Numbered from the stretch's first letter, positions 1 to 11,493 are shown. The stretch is 64,000 nt of DNA from Coffea arabica (GCF_036785885.1 NC_092312.1:26340001-26404000), one strand, 5' to 3'. Numbers and translations: made by a program. Notes: generated from the sequence alone by a model not told the origin.

Positions 1-3000
1 CTGTCTGCAAATTTAAAAAAAAAAAATTTGTTTTGTGCTGCCAAGCTGACAAGGCCCGGCAGCGTTTAAAAAAAAAATTTACTACTACCGGGTAGTGTCA
101 GACTTTAAAAAAAAAAAAAACCTCTTTTGCTGTCGGACTGACATAGTTTTATATGTACTCATTGTCAGATCCATACATGTCCGACTTTTCTTTTTTTCAT
201 CGATATTCTGAGTAATTAGCCGGTTTTAGCATTATGATGAAGTTGAACCACTATTGTTGTTGTGACACATAATTTTGTTTCGAAACTTAATAAGGATACA
301 AAGCACATTATAGCTTTATTATTATCATGAGATTTCTGATATATATGCTAACCATTTTAAAGCTCTATCATTATCATTATCATTGTCATTGCTATATAAA
401 AAGTATGAACGCTTGGTATTAGGGAGTTTTTGTTATCTCTAAATTACCCTCATGTCTTGTAATTAGAATTATTGCATTTTAATGTGGCACTAATTAAAAG
501 AAATAAAACACTCCAATTGATTACATTTTAATAGTATTGGTAATTATAATTAAAATTTTTTTATTAAAAACTATTTACCTACCCTTGGACTCCCATCTCC
601 TCTTATTATATGTATCAAAATTTCTTAATTGAAGCATGAAAAATTTCTCATTAGTCATTGGTTGAGATTGTTAAAAAAAATCAATTTCAAAAAATAGATA
701 CTCTTTAAAAAATGGAGAAACATACAAGGACAAGAAAACCCTTATTCATCTGTATATCTTCATACAAATATTACAAGTAAATTTTATAATTATGCACTTT
801 TTACCAATATGAAAAATTTTTCATGTTGCACCCAATGGAATTTCAATATACAAAAAATGATGACACATTTATAACTGAAATAACAGTATTAAACTACAAA
901 AAAAGAAATCTAAAATAGCACCATACAAAACCACTATTATCATTAATAGCAACCGATCAAAACAAGAAAAACTGGAAAAAATTTGAAAACTATTTATAAA
1001 ATGACATAAAGTAAATAGAAAATGAATTAAAAAGCTAAAATACAATTCAAATAATACCAAAGACAACATCCAAATCACTGATATCTAGGGAAAGACAAAC
1101 ATTGTTATTAACAATAATATAGTAGTGCTTCATTTGTATTGATTTGAGCAAACCAAATCCATCCATCAAGTCAGAAACCATCTCCAATGATAAAATAAGA
1201 ATTATAATAAGAGTAAATATAAAATAAAGAATGATAAAATGAAAATGATATCCATATTGTTTTGGTGATGTCCAAAATACCCTTATTTTTCTAATGATTA
1301 CATATATTTATTGTATTGCAATATTAGTGAATAATGGAAGCGGTTATGAAATGAAAAGCTTTAAAATTAAGTAAATTTCATTTACGGTGACAATTGTAAT
1401 TAGACAGATTTAGTGCATTCCAATAATTGATAAATAATGATAGCAGTTATGGATTAAAAGTTGGCAATTAAAAACTAAAACACTGCAATATACAAAAACT
1501 CAATATTAAAATTATTAATTAGCCACAATTCTCATTCCAATTTCATGATCATAAAAAAAAACTAATATTAGAACAAAAAATAATGTGCTCATATGAAAAA
1601 AGTAAACTTGTTGCTCTTTCTTCGCATTGGATTGTGCTAAAAACATGAATAAAAGAAAAGGAAAATAGAAAAACTCCAACTATCTCTATCTATAAAATTT
1701 CAATTGGTAGAATGTACAAGTAAAAAAATTTTACGTGGTGGATCATTTATACTCCATTATTGACAAAAATAAAATTAACATAATACAAAGAATTCAAATT
1801 ACATGTATGTTTATTTTTCTAACTTAATTATATTCTTCGTTTATAAAAAATTGTGATGATTGTGGTTTATACGCAATAGAATCATGAATATACAATAATT
1901 TTGGTAAAACATGATATTATTAATATTTGATATGTTAGAGTTCAAGCTATAAATCAAAAAGTATTTGGTTCATGATTTCAAATGCAATCCTAGGGGATAT
2001 GTCAAGTACATTGGAATGTTTTCTATCTCTTTTCATTTAATAAAATTTTTAAAAGTAACTAGCTTAAAAAAATAAATAACATAAAAATACTATATTATGA
2101 TATTGATGATCAAAATTTCATAAAAAATTTTTAGTAACTAAAAAATAATATATTTTAAAATATTACAATTACGTGCAAAGCATGTGAACTGTTACTAGTT
2201 ATTATAGGATTCCTGATATAGGTGTGTGCGCGCAACGGTGGAGCCACATTGAGTCTGAGTCTTGAGTGCAGGCAATTGCTTCCCCTCAACTCTTGGAAAA
2301 TTACAAAATGAAAAAGAAAACTTCCAAGTCTTTCAATATTTCTTTAGAACTGCCCCTCCTCCCCCCTTAACATTTTCAACATTGTTCCTTTCCGGCAAAT
2401 TGTCCCCCTAAAAAATCTAAAACAACTTCAAATGTTTATTATTTTGTATTTTACGATTCATAATCATGTTACAAGATTGTGAGTAAAATCTATCAATTTT
2501 TAAACCAAATTATTCACATAATCAATATTTTAGTATCACTTCATTATCATATTTTTCACTGTAAAAAAAAAAAAGAGAAGAAAACAACATATTTGTATAA
2601 CTGTGATTGTAGTGCATTACAAACATATTTTTTTGCCCCCCCTGATCCCGGGTCTTGATTCTGTCACTGTGTCTGATATAGTAGAGACAGGGGTCACCAA
2701 TCTGCTTGCTTAATTTTCCAATTACTGGTAGGTTACCAGGCAAGGAGGCTGTAACGGACCACTCAAGTCTACAACTTGGGAGGTATGTCCTTTCAGCATT
2801 TGCCATCCAAATTAATCTGGTGAATGATTGAACAACTAGAGGCAATATCACGCATTGACTACCATAACACAGGTTAGACGAAAAACTTCTGATTATTGGT
2901 AAATACATTGATGTTTGAAATCAGACGACCTGTTATAATCAACAGCCAAACAAGAATGTGCTATCAAGACTCCAGAATTTGTGAACATAGCTCTATACAG

Positions 3001-3332
3001 TATTCAAATATTAATTGCTGTATATCTTTGATCTATAATATCAGCATACATATTTGTGCTGCAAAAGAAGAAGTTGGTATTCATTGAAAATGGTCGAAGG
3101 ATAAAGTTCAATGTGAAATTCTGCAAAAATACTACTGCTATTTTTATTCAACCAGCGCCACTGCTATTTTCTCTGTCTTGATATACAAAACTTTCATCAC
3201 AAGTTTTTTTTTTCCAATCATATTATTTCAGCATAATTGCCACACGACAAGTGACATGAATCAAGTGTGATTCAGAGTTAGGAAATAAGCACAAAATGCA
3301 CTAGACTTCTTAGTTCACTCAGAGAATGAATA
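1..3332. other. AT-rich intergenic spacer
   Basis: No coding region is convincing here. The first 150 bases hold three poly-A runs, two of them introduced by TTTAAAAAA, between short GC-rich pieces such as GTCAGAC and CCCGGCAG; this looks like degraded repeat sequence. A Helitron-like element lies at 1683-2198. Around 2231-2300 and, on the other strand, around 2622-2690 are pieces resembling the head of a common plant repeat (GGAGCCA; GACCCGGGATCAGGGGGG). The open frame at 2522-2908 on the minus strand runs into this repeat and is not accepted as a gene. Confidence 0.6.
1683..2198 (+). mobile_element. Helitron-like non-autonomous element
   Basis: The left end begins TCTCTATCTATAAAAT directly after an A. 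The right end reads ACGTGCAAAGCATGT, a short hairpin, followed after a few bases by CTAG and then a host T. A TC start, a 3' hairpin and CTRR inserted between A and T are the known signature of Helitrons. A second 3' end of the same type lies in reverse orientation near 12805. No helicase is encoded. The 5' border is the weaker one. Confidence 0.45.
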
Positions 3333-3340
3333 TATATAAA
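3333..3340 (+). promoter_or_regulatory. TATA box of the nsLTP-like gene
   Basis: TATATAAA lies 85 bases before the ATG at 3425, giving a predicted transcript start near 3365-3375 and a 5' leader of about 50 bases. Confidence 0.5.
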
Positions 3341-3424
3341 TATATACATTGATCCCTGTGAAAATGTAGGGTATTTCACTACTCATCTGCAGTCCAGGGC
3401 CAAAAAAAAAAAGAGAAAAAAAGA

Positions 3425-3921
3425 ATGTATCAATCTCGAAGAAATGCAGTCCCAGTTCTGCTGGTGCTAATGGTCACCATGGCAGGTTTCCTGGTGCAGG
3501 AAACCAAGGGGAGTCCTTGTGTAAGCACTTTCTTCTCTGCCCTTGTTCAGCTGATTCCATGTAGGGCAGCAGTTGCTCCATTGAGTCCCTACCAACCAAA
3601 CGAGGCTTGCTGTGTTGCCCTCAAAGCTCTAGGACAGCCCTGTTTATGTGTACTTATCAATGGTCCTCCGATTTCAGGGGTCGATCGCAGCCTGGCCATG
3701 CAGCTTCCTGAAAAATGCGCTGCCAACTTTGAACCATGTAACCTTTTTTAGAATCCATGATCATCTTTATTCCAATTGCTTCCATAAAATTAAAATCATG
3801 CCAAGCAAATTCTATCTTATAGATAAACTTTTGCTTCTTGTTTTTTTTTTTTTTTTTGGTGGGACAATGAAATAATAAAGGTTGATATAATTTCCTTTGT
3901 GCAGGTGAGATTTCAAAGTGA
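3425..3921 (+). CDS. nsLTP-like 8-cysteine secreted protein
   Basis: Small secreted protein of the plant nsLTP / protease inhibitor / 2S albumin superfamily. Family members bind lipids in a hydrophobic tunnel, outside the plasma membrane; this one's ligand is unknown. Exon 1 is 3425-3737 and exon 2 is 3905-3921, with a GT-AG intron in phase 1. The spliced product is 109 residues: a hydrophobic signal peptide (about 1-29), then eight cysteines at 32, 46, 62, 63, 73, 75, 98 and 105 in the C-C-CC-CXC-C-C order. The eighth cysteine codon is split by the intron, so exon 2 adds only the end of CEISK. Without splicing the frame would end CNLF. The LCVLINGPPISGVDR region resembles the nsLTP-like subgroup of Arabidopsis At3g53980 type (from memory). 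AATAAA lies at 3946. Confidence 0.85.
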
Positions 3922-5199
3922 GAGTTCTCGCTAGAGGCCGGGAAGAATAAACGTAGACACAAATAAATGGGGATCAAGAAGGGTTTGTTTTCGTCTTGTA
4001 TCATCTTATTTCCAGGGTTAGTTTAGTTAGTCAAGGTAGGCTTTTTCAGTCATTGAAGAAGTGTACTAAATCATAAAGGATTATCCTAGGTATCTACAAA
4101 TATTAGGCTTCTACAAGTCATATTTATCATATGAATTTCTACTTCTAAGTTCTTTAGCAAACTGCAAAGGAAATTTCATCAGCACCATGCCATTTTCCAA
4201 GTTTGTTTACAACGTAGTAACTCTTTTATGTTTGCCTAATTTCCAGCTTCTTGTTCAATAAACTGAGTGGAGAAGAGGATCAGCCAGTTGCAAAGCAAAA
4301 ATAGCACTAGTAAAAGAACTCTTACTGGTTTTGACCACCTATAATATATCTTCCTCCAATTGTTTTATGGGCTCTAACCAGCTCTTGCTTCTTGCCTCTA
4401 ATTTAGACCAGAAAACATTTGTAGGCTCTTTTTCTTAACAACAGTAAACACATACTTATCAGCTTACAAGAACGTCAAGACTGTGCTCTAGGCTTGACAT
4501 ATCATGGCATCATTGGACCTTTCGGTATCCTTCATGAGGTTGACTTGCTACCCAATTTGCTCTTGATACAATTATAACCAGCCCTATTGCAACTTAATTA
4601 CAAGTGCATGCTCAATTATTCCTAAGTTGGAGGAAAAAAAAAGGGTTTCTGACATAAAAATTTCTGCAGTTAGGGAATGAGTCTGGGATGATGAGATAAC
4701 CCCTGATAAATATAATTTCTCAATAAAAAAAAAGGGATTTTGTAGGACTGAATAAGGTAATTAATTTGGAGCTCATTAAATGATGTGGAATACTATCCAA
4801 AGAATAACATGACCTAAGAGTTTAAAATGCTCAACTTTTTTTGTTTTTTTGGTTGACTGCATTCCTACCATGGGATATATTTATTCAATAAAAAAGTTTT
4901 CCCCCTGTACTCGTATGAGGAATGAAGGAACGAAGAGACTTCTAAGAAATTTGACTTTTCGAACTGGCGATCTAGTCAAAGTAAACGCCAGAGAAATCAA
5001 GCTTAGCAAAACCTATCAGCCAGCTGAAAAATCAAAAGTGAAGTAGATCCGAGGCAGACCACAGCCAAACAGAGAATTCACCTACAGTGAAGGAAGAGAT
5101 TTTGTCTATCCTACCTTGGCTCAGTTTGTAATTTGCCATATTATCTTTTGTGCGAGCCCAAAATCCAAAAAAGCCACAACAACCTCTCTAAGTCAAGCA
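3922..5199. other. Spacer between nsLTP-like gene and receptor kinase
   Basis: It holds the 3'UTR of the upstream gene (AATAAA at 3946) and the promoter and leader of the receptor kinase. A 65-codon open frame at 4849-5046 has no recognisable domain and is not accepted. No transposon with clear ends was seen. Confidence 0.5.
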
Positions 5200-7638
5200 A
5201 TGGTTGAAGAACAGAGATCACAACGTTATACCATTTTTCTTGCTATCCTGCTTCTATTTTCCTCATCAATATCTCCGAGCGCCCAAAACGTGAATGATAA
5301 TTCAATTGCCTATCTTCCCGCTTCGTGGACCCATCAGGACTATGATTCCATGATGACACCCATCCTCCAGAGAGAAAGCGATGGACCAAGTTATGTGTGC
5401 GGCTTTTACTGTAACTCAGGAGATGGTGATGGTGGATGCCTCTTTGGAGTCCTCATTGCCCAAGGTCCGCTCAATACTGGCGGATATCTGCGGTCCTCAG
5501 AATTAGTCTGGTCTGCTAACAGGAATAATCTTGTTCAGAGTAATGCAAAGTTGCAACTAAAAGAAGATGGAGATCTGGTCTTCGCAAACATTGACGGCAC
5601 CTTAATATGGTCCAGCAATACGCGAGGAAAGTCTGTTTCAGGCTTAAACTTGACAGAAATGGGAAACCTGGTGCTATTTGGCCCAAACAATGAATCCATT
5701 TGGCAGTCTTTTGATCATCCCACCGACTCACTACTGCTGGGACAAAAGCTGGCTCCCGGGCAGAAGCTGACAGCTAGTGTTTCCGCATCCAATTGGAGTG
5801 AAGGTCGGCTTTCTCTTGCTGTTGGCTCTGATGGCTTGCCAGCTTATATAGAGTCTGATCCACCTCAAAGATACTATGCGTCTGGCATCAATAGTTATCC
5901 CTATTATGAGTTCAGGAACGGAAGGTTCAATGACTTTACAATTCCTCCAGCATCAGTAGCTCAATTCATGAAGTTTGGGCCCGAGGGGCATTTAAAAGTA
6001 TATCAGTGGGGAGCAGTGGGTGAATTTGTAGAGGTTATTGATCTTTTGAACCCATATGTTGGTGATTGTGGATACCCTATGGTGTGCGGCAAATATGGGG
6101 TCTGTTCAAAAGGGCAATGCGGTTGTATTGAAACAACCAATGGCCAGGAGAGCTATTTCAGCCAAATAATGTTCAGACAACCCGATCTTGGATGTTCACT
6201 AATCACTCCAATTTCTTGTGATCACTCCCAAGATCATACTCTTCTAGAGCTAAATAATACATCTTACTTTGCATCTGATTCAGGCTCAGACACCATAAGG
6301 ACAGTAATGGAGGACTGCAAAAGTAAATGTCTAAGTAGCTGTTCATGCAAAGCAGCTGTGTTTTATCATGATAGATATCTATGGGATACAGGCGATTGCC
6401 GTGTGATAAACGAAGTTTTTTCTATTATTAACGATGAGAATTATATCGGAGATAATACAACTCTTCTCGTTAAGGTGCAAAATGCCAACAAGTCAAGGCG
6501 TAAAACAATTATACTGGCATCAACATCTGGGGCTTTCTTTGGTGTGGTATGTTTAATCGGCTCTTGCCTGGTCCTTTTCAGGAGGATATTCAACGAAGCA
6601 GATGAAATTGAGGGGGATTTTCTGAACCAGGTACCAGGAATGCCTATAAGATATTCTTATGAGAACTTGAAAGCAATGACAGAAGATTTCAAGAAAAGAC
6701 TTGGGGAAGGAGGATTCGGTTCCGTTTATGAAGGGGCACTACATAATGGTACAAAGATAGCAGTCAAGTGTCTTGATGGTTTTGCTCAACTGAAGGACTC
6801 GTTTTTAGCGGAAGTGCAGATAATTGGTAGCATCCACCATGCTAACTTGATAAAACTTACTGGTTTTTGTTTTGAGAATTCTCACTGCCTTTTGGTTTAC
6901 GAACATATGGCTAATGGTTCTTTGGATAGATGGATTTTTGGTGAAATGCGAAGCTATTCTCTTGCATGGAGGACTAGGAGAAAAATCATCTCAGACATTG
7001 CCAAGGGATTAGCTTATCTCCACGAAGATTGCAGTCGGAGAGTAATTCATTTTGACATCAAACCCCAAAACATCCTTTTTGATGAAAATTTCAATGCAAA
7101 AGTCGCTGATTTTGGGTTGTCAAAGCTGATTGACAAGGACCAAAGCAGAGTTGTTACAAGGATGAGAGGAACACCAGGTTATCTGGCTCCTGAATGGTTG
7201 AGCTCCACTGTCACAGAAAAAGTGGACGTCTATAGCTTTGGCATTGTGATGTTGGAAATCCTTTGTGGACGAAAGAACTTTGATTCCTCAAAGATTGAGG
7301 AAGACAGGCATTTGCTCAGTATTTTCAAGAGAAAAGCTGAAGAAGAAAGACTTGAGGACATGGTTGACAGGAAAAGTGGTGATATGCTGATCCACGTTGA
7401 GGAAGCTGTGGAGATGATGAGGATTGCTGCATGGTGTCTGCAGGGAAATTTCAACAACAGGCCTTCCATGTCTTTAGTAGTCAAGGCACTGGAAGGTTTG
7501 GTAGTAGCTGAAACCAATCTGGACTATGACTTCACGAATTCATCCACAGTTAGGACAGAGGCAGCTGGTGATCAAGGACAGGTAGCTGTTTATGTTGGTA
7601 GTCCAATATTGCCATCAACTTTATCCGGGCCAAGGTAG
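5200..7638 (+). CDS. G-type lectin S-receptor-like Ser/Thr kinase (SD2-5-like)
   Basis: Single-pass receptor kinase of the plasma membrane, 812 residues in one exon, close to the usual length for the SD2-5 group. The frame is open upstream to 5116, but the first ATG is at 5200 and is followed by a good signal peptide (hydrophobic core TIFLAILLLFSSS). Next come a bulb-type lectin domain (WSANRNN, then WQSFDHPTDSLL), a cysteine-rich EGF/PAN-like region (CSSCSCKAA), a transmembrane segment at about 437-459, and a kinase domain. Kinase landmarks: GEGGFG at 502-507, Lys523, HFDIKPQN with catalytic Asp619, DFG at 637-639 and GTPGYLAPEW. Phe replaces the Arg before the catalytic Asp, so this is a non-RD kinase, a class common among immune receptors. 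All catalytic residues are present, so it should be active. The ligand cannot be inferred. Confidence 0.93.
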   Translation: MVEEQRSQRYTIFLAILLLFSSSISPSAQNVNDNSIAYLPASWTHQDYDSMMTPILQRESDGPSYVCGFYCNSGDGDGGCLFGVLIAQGPLNTGGYLRSSELVWSANRNNLVQSNAKLQLKEDGDLVFANIDGTLIWSSNTRGKSVSGLNLTEMGNLVLFGPNNESIWQSFDHPTDSLLLGQKLAPGQKLTASVSASNWSEGRLSLAVGSDGLPAYIESDPPQRYYASGINSYPYYEFRNGRFNDFTIPPASVAQFMKFGPEGHLKVYQWGAVGEFVEVIDLLNPYVGDCGYPMVCGKYGVCSKGQCGCIETTNGQESYFSQIMFRQPDLGCSLITPISCDHSQDHTLLELNNTSYFASDSGSDTIRTVMEDCKSKCLSSCSCKAAVFYHDRYLWDTGDCRVINEVFSIINDENYIGDNTTLLVKVQNANKSRRKTIILASTSGAFFGVVCLIGSCLVLFRRIFNEADEIEGDFLNQVPGMPIRYSYENLKAMTEDFKKRLGEGGFGSVYEGALHNGTKIAVKCLDGFAQLKDSFLAEVQIIGSIHHANLIKLTGFCFENSHCLLVYEHMANGSLDRWIFGEMRSYSLAWRTRRKIISDIAKGLAYLHEDCSRRVIHFDIKPQNILFDENFNAKVADFGLSKLIDKDQSRVVTRMRGTPGYLAPEWLSSTVTEKVDVYSFGIVMLEILCGRKNFDSSKIEEDRHLLSIFKRKAEEERLEDMVDRKSGDMLIHVEEAVEMMRIAAWCLQGNFNNRPSMSLVVKALEGLVVAETNLDYDFTNSSTVRTEAAGDQGQVAVYVGSPILPSTLSGPR

Positions 7639-8758
7639 ATGCAAAACTCACAATTTTTACGTTCGGTAGTCTCTAAAATCCCAACAAATAAGGTTCAAGT
7701 CCCAGAATTTGTAGTCTGAGATTATGTCAGTATATGTATGTCTTGCCGCCCTGTATTGCTGAATTATTCCACCCTGAGTGCGTTGGCTTTTTCCTGAGAA
7801 ATGCAAGTCCCTATGCATAATAATCAATAATCATGATCTTACAATTCATCTGCAAAAGGCATTTCTTGTTTTGTTTTTGAGGGAATATCCAAAAGATATA
7901 TAGACATCTGCAGGCCTCCCAATCCCAAAAACATCAACACAGTTATGCGTTATTACTATGAGATAAAACCAGTCTTATATGGAGTACAGAGATCATTTTG
8001 ATCTTTAAAGCAACATGTGTTTCTGCAGTAAATTGATACGGTAGATATTCGTTTGTGTGTATGTGCTCAAAAGTTACACATCGGAGAGTTACTTCTCCGA
8101 TTGATTTCAGAAAGAATAGAGCATTTTCAAACAAAAAAAAAAAAAATGCGAGTGCTACATTTTCAACGAGCAACATAAATCCAAGAGTCAAGACAGCATA
8201 AAACGTTCTCAACTTTGCTGCTATGATCATAGTTATTAAACCCAACCCGGGAAGGAACCCGGCGAAGGGAGTGGGTCAACGGGTTACTGGTTCAACCGGT
8301 GGGTGAGTAGTTGAACCGGTGGGTCACTAAATATATTTAAATATTATATTTCATAATTTTTTATATAAGATATATGATATAAATTGTAATAAATAATGCC
8401 ATAGTAAAAGCTCATTTAATTTAATTTGCTATAAAATAATTAATTCATATAAGAATCAATTAAATATAAAGTTATTTAGTAATACACCAAATTTCAAGTG
8501 TAAAATTTTATCTATATTTAGTGTAATAATGTAGCTTATTTATGAATTTTAAGTGTAAAAATTATTAAATTAATATTTATCTTTGAAATGAATTATGTAA
8601 TGTGTTATTTTTGAAATTCATTTTATAAATTATAGAGTTTGGAGGGTACTAATTTTTATTAAAAGATTTCAAATAAATTTATTTTAGAGAAAAGAAAGAT
8701 AGAATTGAAAAAACATATATATATTATAATAAAGATCTTTTATTAACAAATTTCGAAG

Positions 8759-8872
8759 TAGCCTAGTGGTAAGCTTTGATTATTGATTGGTGGAGGTCCA
8801 AAGTTCGAGCTTTGATTATTGATTGGTGGAGGTCCAAAGTTCGAGCTTTGACAAAGGCAATAAAATTTTTTC
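8759..8872 (+). repeat. tRNA-like (SINE head) segment with 36 bp duplication
   Basis: TAGCCTAGTGGTAAG at 8759 resembles a polymerase III A box and AAGTTCGAGC at 8801 a B box. The 36-base unit 8773-8808 is repeated exactly once more at 8809-8844, giving two B boxes. It ends in an A/T-rich tail. It sits inside the hAT-like element, so it was either captured or inserted there. It lacks a full cloverleaf and is not called a tRNA gene. Confidence 0.5.
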
Positions 8873-8874
8873 AC

Positions 8875-9106
8875 AAAAAACGGGCCGGGAACGGTCCGTG
8901 GACAAACCCGGCCGGGTTTCCGGGTTAGCCCGGTCCGATCGCCGGGCCGTTGACTAGTCAACGGTTTCGTAGCCCAAACGATCTAATTACCAAAAACGGG
9001 CCGGGAACGGTCCGTGGACAAACCCGGCCGGGTTTTCAGGTTAGCCCGGTCCGATCGCCGGGCCGTTGACTAGTCAACGGTTCCGTAGTCCAAACGATCT
9101 AATTTA
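8875..9106. repeat. 116 bp tandem duplication, GC-rich
   Basis: Two nearly identical copies, 8875-8990 and 8991-9106. Each holds the palindromes ACCCGGCCGGGT and GTTGACTAGTCAAC. Only a few substitutions separate the copies, so the duplication is younger than the surrounding decayed DNA. Confidence 0.8.
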
Positions 9107-9337
9107 AGACTCGGCCCGGCCCAATAGCCGGTTCACCGGTTCGAATGCCGGGCCGGGCCGGGTTTAATAACTATGGCTATGACTATGACTCGGGCTCAAA
9201 GATTCAAAGTCCTTAAAAAAGTGTATACTACTCCCATAACCACGATGAACTGATCAGTAAAAGAGTAACAGATTATTGATTGTGTGTTAAATTGGTGCGT
9301 TTACTGTCTCTCCATTTCTTTCACCAGCTCCTAAAGC

Positions 9338-9726
9338 TAGGGGTGCAGACGAATCGAGCGATTCGATTCAAGTTCGACTCGAGATCGATCAATATCGAGC
9401 TCGAGTTGGCCGAGTCAAACTCGAGCTTAAAATATTAAACTCGTTAGACTCGCGAGCTCAAGTGTGTGTGTGTGTGTGTATATATATATTATTTTTTGTT
9501 TTAATCATAAAATTACATATATATCCTTAATATTTTATTATTGACTAAGAAAAAATATTATTTTATTTTTTTAAAAAAATAAAATAATTATTTTTATTTT
9601 TTCGAGCTTGAACTTCAAAATTGTCAGCTCGTTGAGCTCGAACTCAAGTTCGAATTCGATAAACTAAGTTAAGACTCGGCTTGATTAGATCAAAGTTCGA
9701 CTCGACTCGATTTGTTTGGAACCCTA
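9338..9726. mobile_element. hAT-like MITE, 389 bp
   Basis: The left end reads TAGGGGTGCAGACGAATCG; the right end read inward on the other strand is TAGGGTTCCAAACAAATCG. The flanks are CCTAAAGC (9330-9337) and TCTAAAGC (9727-9734), a 7/8 match. The subterminal parts are rich in CTCGA and TCGAG, and the centre is A/T only with a GT/TA microsatellite. There is no coding capacity. Confidence 0.75.
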
Positions 9727-10469
9727 TCTAAAGCAAATTTCGGAAAAGGTACATACATGTCATGTAAGTAATTGGTAATTTTGGCTCTCTGGCTTCTAGG
9801 ATTACAAAGATTTATTGAATACTATAAATTCCACAAGTTAGAAAGAAAGCTTTAGTTGGTTCATCAATCCATTAAGAAAAACAGGCTCAATCCTTTTTAC
9901 GGAAAAGTAGAAATGAGGGAAAGAAAGCTATACTGCTGAGGAGGCTCGTGCAACTGCTTGGTCAAAGGGAACAATGAAACGATCTATAAGCCCTGGTAAT
10001 TACCCAATAAGTTTTTTTTTTTTTTTTTTTTTGCGTGTAGAAATGACAGATTCGATTAGGTCAACAAATCCTGTCTAATCATTATTATTATAAGTTAACC
10101 ACAGCCAAGAAATTTCCAAGCCACATTGTAGTAAAAGTAAAAGTCATGGACAAACTAATTAGCAATGCTGCCCACCACATAAGGCTTGACTTGACATTCT
10201 CTGCCCATCTCGAATGCAAGTCTATTCTCACTGGCATAATCCCTCCTTACCTCCATTTCTAACATGTCAAATTAATCTGAGAACTCTATACTGCCTTTCA
10301 AGCAACTCTCTTGGAAGGAATTAGCATTTTCGTTGGGAGATCTCCACCCCCATCACACACCAAATTGAATACCCCAGTTAAGAAGCTAGAAATGGCATTT
10401 GCCAAAACCAATATACTAACTAAAGTTCTGCTAAGCAATGTCATGACGTAAATACGTACAAACACCTTG

Positions 10470-10518
<49 letters not shown>
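10470..10518. repeat. (TA)n(GA)n compound microsatellite
   Basis: About ten TA units pass directly into about fourteen GA units. Confidence 0.95.
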
Positions 10519-10520
<2 letters not shown>

Positions 10521-10836
10521 TACCTTAGACACTGGGACTTGAATTACCAGTGGTTTTCTTGGATGTCAATTCTGCTACATCACAAATATGAAAGAATGTC
10601 GAGATGTCAGCAACTTGAATTCATCACCGCATTTAAAGCAACACATACCATTACCAACTGTAACTATATATTCCCTAATAGCTTCAAATTATTAATTTCA
10701 ATTCCTCATGAGAAAAGGGATGTTGGCTATTGAGAATGAAATATTAGGTACTATAATTTTTCCCAAGCATCAACTCGACATTATATGAAGGCAGTGGATG
10801 GAAAAATGATAAGCGTTAGCAAACAACATGGTCTAA

Positions 10837-11493
10837 GGGTTTGTTTGATAACATTAAAAAATGATGAATCTGAATTTTTTCAAACATTCAGATGTTTTGA
10901 GTATTTGATAAATGAAAATCCATTTGCTGAACTTGTTAAATAGTGCTGAACTTGTATGTATTTTTTTCAGCACAAGAATCCTAACTGAATGCTTAATTCT
11001 GATAATAATCAATAGACTTACTTCACTTACCTTATCTTATCTACCAAATCTACCCTTGTTTATTAATTATATTCAAAATTCTTATATAATTAAACAATCT
11101 AATATTCTCTATCTAATGATTTTCTATTTCTCTTTTCTCCCTTTCGAATGACTTTCACTTCTTTTCTATACTCCTCATATAATATAATTCATCTTTTATA
11201 TTAATTTGATTTAAAAATAAATATTGTCATTTTCATACCTAATTTTTAGCTAATTAAATCACAGGTTCTATTTCTTTTTTGGGTGAAAAGATATAAGGGC
11301 ACAATTGTCAAATTTAACTTATTAAGCATTCACTTATAAATATTTATCAAATAGTATAAATAGGTTTAGCATTAAAATTCAGACATTCATATATTTATTT
11401 TCAGTGCTTAAAATTCAGCAAATTAATTGTCTCAGTATTCAGATTTCAGAATTCAGACTTCAGAATTCAGATTCAATTTTATCAAACGGAACC
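10837..11493. mobile_element. Tourist-like (PIF/Harbinger) MITE, 657 bp
   Basis: Left end GGGTTTGTTTGATAACATT; right end, read inward, GGTTCCGTTTGATAAAATT. Both are flanked by TAA (10834-10836 and 11494-11496), the target duplication typical of PIF/Harbinger elements. GAATCTGAATT follows each end. The interior is AT-rich with no transposase. Confidence 0.65.

Larger units (their letters stand above)
8228..9175. mobile_element. GC-rich hAT-like non-autonomous transposon
   Basis: The ends are inverted repeats: CATAGTTATTAAACCC at the left and GGGTTTAATAACTATG at the right. They are flanked by GCTATGAT (8220-8227) and GCTATGAC (9176-9183), a 7/8 match typical in length of hAT insertions. The two outer parts are rich in ACCCGG and GGCCGG; the middle is AT-rich. 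No transposase is encoded. The interior holds a tRNA-like segment and two tandem duplications, listed separately. Confidence 0.7.

Noticed and set aside
2522-2908. 128-codon minus-strand frame
   Set aside because: No domain, and its 3' half lies in repeat-like sequence with a GACCCGGGATCAGGGGGG head.
8759-8811. tRNA gene
   Set aside because: A and B box-like sequences exist, but no acceptor or anticodon stem can be formed; it is a SINE-type segment.
8743-8961. 72-codon minus-strand frame with an internal repeat
   Set aside because: It covers the 36-base and 116-base tandem duplications of a transposon and has no coding features.
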